64,000 nt of DNA. Origin: Semisulcospira habei (lineage: Eukaryota; Mollusca; Gastropoda; Semisulcospiridae). Below the pieces are notes generated by a model that was not told where the DNA came from, made no database searches, and saw only the letters and a list, made by a program, of their open reading frames with translations. Both the position numbers and the translations under genes were made by a program. Below are positions 57,713 through 64,000 of the stretch, one piece after another. Location: NCBI GenBank assembly GCA_036245525.1, contig BTPG01000006.1, positions 74,940,727 to 75,004,726 on the forward strand, read 5' to 3'. Each line of letters starts with the position of its first letter. Within the stretch, counting starts at the first letter, position 1.

Positions 57713-57781
57713 TTAACTCCACTGTGAATGCAGCCACTGGTGCTGTGTACAGTACCTTGGGTGCATACACAATGGGGTTAA
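57713..57781. mobile_element. HP-H element, TTAA at both ends (69 bp)
   Basis: ttaactccactgtgaatgca and tgcatacacaatggggttaa; stem gccactggtgctgt/acagtaccttgggt with mismatches. Confidence 0.88.
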
Positions 57782-58103
57782 TTAGTCAATGCTGTACATA
57801 CTGTGTGTGCACGATCAACTGAAATATTTACACAGTGGGGCAATTTACACAGTACATATACATGTACCTACATTAGTAAAAATAACTGAGAGTTATGTTA
57901 AGCATCACATTCAGTGCATTCTCATACTACACCACTTACAGTGCAGACGTCAGCCACTTTACTATCTGTTCCTGATGATGTTTCAAAGACCATATAATTA
58001 TGTAAGTTTACAATGCATAAAGCGTACATCTAACTCCACCAGGGAGGCCCCTTTGGGGGCTTAACTGCCTGTCCCAAGTCAGGATAAAGGAGGAGGGTTA
58101 GGC

Positions 58104-60050
58104 GTGGGGCTAGCGACTCCACCCTGTAAAAAGAAACTTGCTACGGAAACGACAACAAGGGAAAAAGCGACAACCGGCGCTGGGAGCAAAGCAGACCAGG
58201 AAACTGGACTTATGACGGATGGGGACCAAAGCCGCAAGGACGTCTCCACCCCGATAGCGGAACTCCTGACGCCAAAACGATGGATCAGAATTGGATGCTG
58301 GAATGTGCGAACGCTCTACCAGACTGGAAAGCTGGCGCAAGCAGTAAGTGAACTGAACCGCTACAAACTAACCCTCATGGGAGTAACAGAAGCAAGATGG
58401 ACTGGTGCTGGCAAACAGAGGTTGAGCTCCGGAGAAGTCATCATCTGGTCTGGAAGAACAGACAACGAACACCGAGAAGGAGTTGCTGTCATCATCAATA
58501 AGAGCAAGGCCAACACTGTCCTACAGTGGAAACCTGTGAACGAGCGCCTGCTGTACGTCAGGATGAATTCCAAATACGCAAAGCTGTCTATTGTTGTGGG
58601 CTACGCACCGATAGACGACGCGGAAGAAGAGGATACGGATGCATTCTACGACGCCCTCCAAGCTGTTTTGGAAGACATCCCTCGACATGACGTGCTGATG
58701 CTGATCGGTGACTTCAACGCTAAGGTTGGCTGCGACAATGAAGACAGAGAGAGGACCATGGGACGACATGGAGCAGGTGTGATCAACGACAACGGGGAGA
58801 GGCTGGTCAATTTCTGCGAGGAAAATGACTTAGTCATAGGAGGGACCCTGTTTGCGCATACGGAGATCCACAAACTCACATGGAAATCACCAGACGGCAA
58901 GACCCAGAACCAGATCGACCACATCATCATTAACGGTCGCTGGAGGCACTCTCTGCAGGATGTGAGAGTGATGCGACATGCTGACATTGGCAGCGACCAT
59001 AGTCTTCTGGTGGGGAAGGTGACATTGAAGCTTAGGAAAGTAAAGATAGGAGACACCAGAAATCAGCGCTACGACGTGGCCAAGTTGAAAGACCCAAAAG
59101 TGAAAGAAGAGTTTAGGTTGGCCCTCAGGAATAGATTTAGTGTTTTGGAAGATGAGACAGCGCTGACTATTGAAGATTTCAACAGAGCCATGAAGGAAAC
59201 AGGAGGGGAAGTTTTAGGATACAGAAAGAGCAGGAAGACAGAGTGGATCTCAGAAGACACGTGGGCTCGCATAGAAGAGAGAAGACAGATCAAGAAGAAA
59301 CTTTTGGACACCAAATCACCAAGACTGAAGGAAAGAATATCAAGAGAATACAGAGAGAAAGATCAAGCGGTGAAGACATCAGCGAGAAGAGACAAGAGAA
59401 TGCACACAGAAAGGCTGGCAGAAGAAGTGGAGGCATCTGCAAAACAGAGAGACATGAAGACAGTATACCAGAACACCAAGAAGCTGAAGGGCGATTACGG
59501 ACAGTACCACGACCTTCCAGTGAGAGCTGAAGATGGAACTCATGTCACAGTAGAGGAAGAGAAGCTGAAGAGATGGAAGCAACACTTCGAGTCCATCCTG
59601 AACCGCTCAGACCCACCAACCCTCACTGACATTCCTGAAGCGGAGGAGGACCTGGACATTAACCTCGGCAACATTACTATTGCGGAAGTCAAGCAGGCCA
59701 TTCAAAAGCTGAAGAACGGGAAGGCACCTGGCGATGACGGAGTGTGCCCCGAGATGCTGAAAGTAGAAGATACGGTAACGCCGCAGCTTCTTTGTCAGAT
59801 TTTTCAAAAGATTTTGGACACTGAAGAAGCGCCGAGCGATTGGAAGACCGGCACCATCGTCAAACTTCCGAAGAAAGGAGACCTGGGGAACTGTAACAAC
59901 TGGCGAGGCATCACCTTACTATCCCTCACCAGCAAGATCTTCAGCCGCATTCTCCTTGAACGCATTACGACAGCAGTGGATGGCATCCTTCGCCAGAAGC
60001 AGGCAGGCTTTAGGAAAGGCAAGTCCTGCATTGACCATATTTCGTCCTGA
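58104..60050 (+). CDS. RTE ORF, 5' part: endonuclease and N-terminal reverse transcriptase
   Basis: This encodes the endonuclease that would nick target DNA and the first part of the reverse transcriptase. With the first codon at 58104, the exonuclease-endonuclease-phosphatase fold runs from about residue 61 to 305, with the expected motifs: WNVRTL (Asn67), TEARW (Glu96), GYAP (166-169), GDFN (202-205), IDH (271-273) and SDH (297-299). Reverse transcriptase begins near residue 535 with KAPGDDG, then LPKKGD (588-593) and QAGFR (633-637). The codon at 58104 is GTG; the frame is open back to 58065, and the first in-frame ATG is at 58212, upstream of the endonuclease. The frame ends prematurely after CIDHI in the middle of the reverse transcriptase. 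Confidence 0.88.
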   Translation: MGLATPPCKKKLATETTTREKATTGAGSKADQETGLMTDGDQSRKDVSTPIAELLTPKRWIRIGCWNVRTLYQTGKLAQAVSELNRYKLTLMGVTEARWTGAGKQRLSSGEVIIWSGRTDNEHREGVAVIINKSKANTVLQWKPVNERLLYVRMNSKYAKLSIVVGYAPIDDAEEEDTDAFYDALQAVLEDIPRHDVLMLIGDFNAKVGCDNEDRERTMGRHGAGVINDNGERLVNFCEENDLVIGGTLFAHTEIHKLTWKSPDGKTQNQIDHIIINGRWRHSLQDVRVMRHADIGSDHSLLVGKVTLKLRKVKIGDTRNQRYDVAKLKDPKVKEEFRLALRNRFSVLEDETALTIEDFNRAMKETGGEVLGYRKSRKTEWISEDTWARIEERRQIKKKLLDTKSPRLKERISREYREKDQAVKTSARRDKRMHTERLAEEVEASAKQRDMKTVYQNTKKLKGDYGQYHDLPVRAEDGTHVTVEEEKLKRWKQHFESILNRSDPPTLTDIPEAEEDLDINLGNITIAEVKQAIQKLKNGKAPGDDGVCPEMLKVEDTVTPQLLCQIFQKILDTEEAPSDWKTGTIVKLPKKGDLGNCNNWRGITLLSLTSKIFSRILLERITTAVDGILRQKQAGFRKGKSCIDHISS

Positions 60051-60094
60051 GACAGATCCTTGAACAGTCTAACGAATGGAATGGATCCCTCTAT

Positions 60095-61189
60095 GTGGTC
60101 TTTGTGGACTTTGAGAAGGCCTTCGACAGTCTGCATCGAGACTCCCTTTGGAAAATCCTGCGATACTATGGAATTCCCCAGAAACTTGTCAACGTCATCA
60201 GGTCCCTGTACAAGAATTTTGAGTGCAGAGTCGTCCACAACAACCAGCTCACCGAACCGTTTAAGGTGGAAACCGGAGTGAAACAAGGATGTATTCTTTC
60301 ACCGATCCGCTTCTCAATGGCAATTGATTGGATCATGCGCCGCACCACAGAGGGAAGGAGGCAGGGAATTCAGTGGACGCTGACCTCAATGCTGGATGAC
60401 CTCGACTACGCCGATGATATCGGGCTGCTGGCAAGCAGAAACCAGGACATGCAACAGAAGACACAACAGTTGACACAGTCAGCAAGCTCCATAGGTCTCG
60501 GGGTCAACATTAGGAAGACTCAAGTCATGAGGAAGAACACCATAGTGGGCGACCCAATCACCATCAATGACCAACCTCTGCAAGAGGTGGACGAGTTCAC
60601 GTACCTGGGCAGCAAGGTTACCACAGATGGAGACTGCACAAGGGAGATCACCACAAGAATCAGCAAAGCCAACCAAGCCTTCGCAATGCTGAAACCCATC
60701 TGGAGGACCACAAACCTGAGCATCCACACCAAGCTTCGTATTTTTAAGAGTAACGTGCTGAGTGTCCTTCTCTATGGGTCAGAGTGCTGGAAATCCACTA
60801 CTGCTACGGAACGCAAGCTGGAAGTCTTCCAGAACAAGTGCCTGCGACGGATCATGAAGGTCTTCTGGCCAAACATGATTACAAATGAGGAACTACGGAA
60901 GAGAGCAGGCGCAGACAGCATCGCTGAAACCATCGCCACACGGAGATGGAGATGGCTAGGCCACGTTTGCAGAATGTCACCCGACTTATTACCAAGGGTG
61001 GCACTGAGATGGACACCACAGGGGAAGAGACACCGTGGGCGACCAAAGGAGACATGGCGCCGAACCGTGGAGCGAGAGCTCAAGAACAGAGGCCTTACTC
61101 TGCAAACAGCACCCAAAATAGCAGCTGACAGACAAAAGTGGCGCTCCCTTGCCGTCGCCTCAAGCACCAGACGGCGCAGAGAGGATTGA
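60095..61189 (+). CDS. RTE ORF, 3' part: catalytic reverse transcriptase and C-terminal region
   Basis: This is the continuation of the upstream ORF in another frame, and that frame is open from about 60041. It contains the catalytic palm: FVDFEKAFD (first Asp, residue 5 counting from 60095), VKQGCILSP (62-70) and YADD (105-108), followed by the thumb-like YLGS (170-173). The C-terminal region has LLYGSECW, the NKCLRRIM segment and RRWRWLGHVCRM, a block shared by RTE-like proteins. The stop lies 11 bases before the element's end, so the 3' UTR is essentially only the TGAA tail. All catalytic residues I can recognise are intact. The GTG at 60095 is not a plausible start; this is the downstream half of a split gene. 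Confidence 0.88.
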   Translation: MVFVDFEKAFDSLHRDSLWKILRYYGIPQKLVNVIRSLYKNFECRVVHNNQLTEPFKVETGVKQGCILSPIRFSMAIDWIMRRTTEGRRQGIQWTLTSMLDDLDYADDIGLLASRNQDMQQKTQQLTQSASSIGLGVNIRKTQVMRKNTIVGDPITINDQPLQEVDEFTYLGSKVTTDGDCTREITTRISKANQAFAMLKPIWRTTNLSIHTKLRIFKSNVLSVLLYGSECWKSTTATERKLEVFQNKCLRRIMKVFWPNMITNEELRKRAGADSIAETIATRRWRWLGHVCRMSPDLLPRVALRWTPQGKRHRGRPKETWRRTVERELKNRGLTLQTAPKIAADRQKWRSLAVASSTRRRRED

Positions 61190-61213
61190 ATGAATGAATG
61201 AAAGCGTACATCT

Positions 61214-62150
61214 TATATCATGCTGAATATCAAACAAGGCCGGTGTAATGTTTTGAAATAGACATTTGTTGTTGTCACACAAAATTAGTTACTATAGACT
61301 ATCAAGCTGCCATTAATTCAACTACAGTACATGTAATGTCATAAGTGTGCACAACAACTGTACAGCCTAAGACTATGCAGTCACATTTACAATGGTAATC
61401 ATGCACTACCAGCACAACTAAACGTACAAATTTATACACCCAGCACTGAATCCCAATTTCAAACAAATTATTCTCTCTGGTTAGTATTACAGCAGAACCT
61501 GATTGAACAACCACCTTTTCTGCATACACCAAAAATAGTGGTCTTAAAAGACAGGTGCTATCTCAGTCTCAAGAGAAGTCTTGATGGGCAAAAGGTCTCG
61601 GACATCCTGCCATACAAAGACCATCATGTTAGGTGGCTACAAAGACGATTATCTTTAATGATAGGCGATCGTTCAATCTTATCAGGGAGCTCGCTCAAAA
61701 CAGGTTCTGCTGAGTATGTCACGTAATAATGTGTTTAGAAACAAATAAAACACTTACCCCATTACGATGCTTTCTCTTGCTTAGCTCATCTGGAAAAAAA
61801 TAAGTTAGAAAATTAGGTATGCTATGATGCGCAATACGATAGTGACTGCTTTGAGATTTGGAGGATATTAATATTATGGCTCTGCTGTCACTACTGTCAC
61901 TGGGTGAAAAACCAGGAATGATGTCCTGATGAAGGCTGAACATGAGGACTGCAAATGTCTGTTGAAATATCAATATCATTTGTGGGAGTATGCCCAGATA
62001 GATCAACTTGGTGATAACGCCACAAGTACATTTCTACTCAAATGTAATGCTAAGCATATCATTTCATCAGATTTCTATTTATGGCATACTCCCCAAGTTG
62101 GTCTATCTGCAGAGTACTCCTGCAAAGGATACCCAAATGCAGCCTCACTA
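61214..62150. other. No gene seen
   Basis: AT-rich flank of the RTE element; no exon or family repeat recognised. Confidence 0.4.
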
Positions 62151-62153
62151 CAT

Positions 62154-62369
62154 TTAACCCATTACACCCTGAGGCTGATTTGTTTTAATTTGCTTACTTA
62201 TTGTTCTATGAAGCCTACATTACAGATTAGGAGATAGATCAACCATTTTATTGTAAGGGTCGTGCCCGAATAGTGTGGCGCCTCAGGCGCCAAGCAATTC
62301 TGGCACCACCCCTGAACTATCATAGTCAAATTAATTTCAAGCAGTGGTGTACCTGAATGAAAAGGTTTA
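62154..62369. mobile_element. HP-D element, TTAA at left end
   Basis: ttaacccattacaccctgag at left; stem around gtggcgcctcaggcgccaag; right end decayed (gaatgaaaaggttta). Closest to the 33834 copy in its subterminal sequence. Confidence 0.85.
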
Positions 62370-62419
62370 CATCAATGCAGTTATGTTGAGTAGAACTAGA
62401 AGTGCCATGAATCCCAAAA

Positions 62420-62633
62420 TTAACTCATTTAGCACAGACACACTACAGCAAGATATGGATCGACCATGATAGTTCAAGGGTGGTGCTAGAGCACCTTGGT
62501 GCAAATGGGTGCCAAGCTATTCTACTAGCAACACCCGGCCTTGAAATATCATATCTTGCTCAATCTGTCTCCTGGATTTCTGAGGACAACTCCAAACATA
62601 GGGAATTTCAGCCATGGGGCTCAGTGGTAAAAG
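62420..62633. mobile_element. HP-D element, TTAA at left end
   Basis: ttaactcatttagcacagac and ccatggggctcagtggtaa; stem tcgaccatgatagttcaagg. Subterminal gaggacaactccaaacatag matches the 51713 copy, so these two form a subfamily. Confidence 0.84.
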
Positions 62634-62880
62634 AGTTTTTGAACCCTCCCTCATGTCCACAGTTTAGTCACAGGTTTTGAAAAGATTAAGCATCCTCGTA
62701 TGCAGACTGAGGAGAGCCTGCATTCATGGCTTGCTGCATTCACAACAAAAACAGACAAGAATGGCAAACCCTTAAAGCTAATGTGTATGAATGATCCAGT
62801 TCTAACGTAAGTAAAAAGTTGGCTTTTGTATTTGCGATATCCACGTTTTCTCAAAATTTAGGCATTTTTCACTTTTGTCA

Positions 62881-63380
62881 ATCTCCCGTGACTCCTGACC
62901 TTTATGAGTGATGAACAAAAACAGTTATGCATAGAAAGGTCTTATCAGCTATCTTTCTGCCAAATTTGGTTGAAAAGTTTCATCAAATTTAAAGTGCTGA
63001 TAAAGCTAAAATTCTAATTTTTCACATAATTTGCTGATCTCTTGTGACCCTTGATCTTTCCAAGGGGTCATCCAAATTAGCATGCATAGGAAGGTCTTAC
63101 CATCAGGTATATCTGGACCAAGTTTGGGTTTGAAGTTGAAAATAGTATTCGAGGAAAAAAATATTCTTGTCAAGACATAGCAATTTGTGACCTATTTCTT
63201 GATCTCTTGTGAAGCTTGACCTTTCCACGGGGTCATCCATATTAGTATGCATGGGAAGGTCTTACCATCAGGTATCTCTGGACAAAGTTTGGGGCTAAAG
63301 TTATGAACAGTGTTTGAGAAAAAGATCTGTTGTCAAAATATGGTTATTTTTTACCTATTTTCTGATCTCTTGTGACCCTC
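62881..63380. repeat. ~163-bp tandem repeat, about three units
   Basis: The phrase gatctcttgtgacc or relatives starts at 63036, 63201 and 63364, and a diverged one (aatctcccgtgactcctgac) at 62880. Each is followed by a ggtcatcca block and by aggtcttaccatcaggtat. Units are 155-165 bp. Confidence 0.85.
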
Positions 63381-63399
63381 GTTTTCAAGCCAAGCTTGT

Positions 63400-64000
63400 T
63401 ACAATGAGCAGGTTGAAACCCCCAGCCTTTGAGAGAACACTGCGATACAACGTTTTAACGCCAGAGGTACGCTGATTCAGTGTTTCTACTGAAGCATGGG
63501 CTTTCAGTTCACAGTTGTGCACTTTATGTGTTAATTATTTCTTAGCCAATGAGATTTAGTTACGAAATGCTGCAAAAATTGGCCAATCAGATTTTTATTG
63601 TAGTCCCGATAAAAGGAAATAGATCAGTATTGATTTTTCTCAGATCCTACAGGCAGCAGTATTTTCACCATGTGACGTTTTTAACACTTGCTCCAAAGTT
63701 CAACTGCTAAACTTGAGCCAAAATTGAGCTTGGTTGGTCTCTGCTCCCAATGCCCGCCTTTACCCACATCATTTTTGGTGTCGGTCAGTCATTGATGGCC
63801 ACGCCATTTATGAAGTGCAGAGTGGTATCGGTATGTTATGATCTTAGATTAACTTTAGCAGTTACTTTTCCTCTAATTTTCACGACAGGAAGTCTATCCT
63901 CTAATTTTCACCACAGGAAGTCTTTCCTCTCGATAATATTTCAGCACTGATGTTCAATATTTGCCCCAATTTTTAGGCATTTTCATTGGGAAAATCGGGA
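63400..64000. other. No gene seen
   Basis: A short direct repeat, aggaagtct(a/t)tcctct with ctaattttcac, at about 63870-63930; otherwise unremarkable to the window edge. Confidence 0.4.

Larger units (their letters stand above)
58032..61200 (+). mobile_element. Full-length RTE-type non-LTR retrotransposon (RTE-B here)
   Basis: Seen: a 3.17-kb unit flanked by the identical 13-bp direct repeat aaagcgtacatct at 58019-58031 and 61201-61213, which I read as a target-site duplication. The 5' end starts aactccaccagggaggcccc. The 3' end is a very short UTR followed by a TGAA repeat, typical of RTE elements. It encodes an apurinic-like endonuclease and a reverse transcriptase in one reading sequence split by a frameshift near 60041. 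Known: RTE elements are about 3-3.5 kb, have one main ORF and end in short tandem repeats. Inferred: a complete insertion, recent enough to keep perfect duplications and near-intact coding, but probably not itself active. Confidence 0.93.

Noticed and set aside
58646..59056. Minus-strand 136-codon open frame within the RTE-B element
   Set aside because: Antisense shadow of the endonuclease region.
60030..60055. Programmed -1 frameshift joining the two RTE ORF halves
   Set aside because: No canonical slippery heptamer is present and the break falls within a conserved domain; a missing T is simpler.

Overview
The window looks like intergenic or intronic DNA of a metazoan, most likely a lophotrochozoan and perhaps a gastropod mollusc. 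This rests on RTE-clade retrotransposons, very dense dinucleotide microsatellites, a ~163-bp tandem repeat at the right edge whose phrasing resembles repeats I associate with marine invertebrates, and the absence of bacterial features (no operons, Shine-Dalgarno sites, rRNA or tRNA). The taxonomic call is an inference and is weak. Only two small host exons can be suggested, both on the minus strand and both uncertain (45353-45564 and 50913-51126).

Non-LTR retrotransposons. The best feature is a full-length RTE-type element at 58032-61200, bounded by perfect 13-bp target-site duplications, carrying endonuclease and reverse transcriptase, and broken by what looks like one missing T near 60041. 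A second RTE-like family with a (TGA)n-type tail has three copies: 3981-4525 (+), 6237-7752 (-) and 11227-11789 (-). A third family, with a TAAG-repeat tail, has two 5'-truncated copies: 24360-24827 (-) and 34803-35234 (+). Clear target-site duplications were found for four of these six insertions.

Palindromic elements. The most striking property is the number of 50-130 bp inverted repeats belonging to recurring families, labelled here HP-A to HP-O. Many sit between TTAA tetranucleotides, with termini starting TTAACCC, as expected of piggyBac-type non-autonomous elements: HP-A (in ~215-bp shells), HP-C, HP-D, HP-G, HP-H, HP-J and HP-O. Others (HP-B, HP-E, HP-F, HP-I, HP-K, HP-L) have no obvious TTAA. 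Some palindromes are perfect (37970-38037, 56369-56432, 27608-27722), implying youth or sequence homogenisation. No transposase gene is visible in the window, so any mobilising enzyme would have to be elsewhere.

Layout. 1-5.6 kb: scattered hairpins and a ~700-bp tandem duplication, one copy holding an RTE fragment. 5.9-12.7 kb: TA/CT/TG microsatellites with two RTE copies. 13-24 kb: many HP-A hairpins, GT repeats and two SINE-like candidates. 24-36 kb: RTE fragments, long perfect palindromes, TTAA elements and G-rich tracts. 36-54 kb: the densest mixture of TTAA elements, plus a 23-bp minisatellite near 50.0 kb. 54-64 kb: TTAA elements, the full-length RTE and the terminal tandem repeat.
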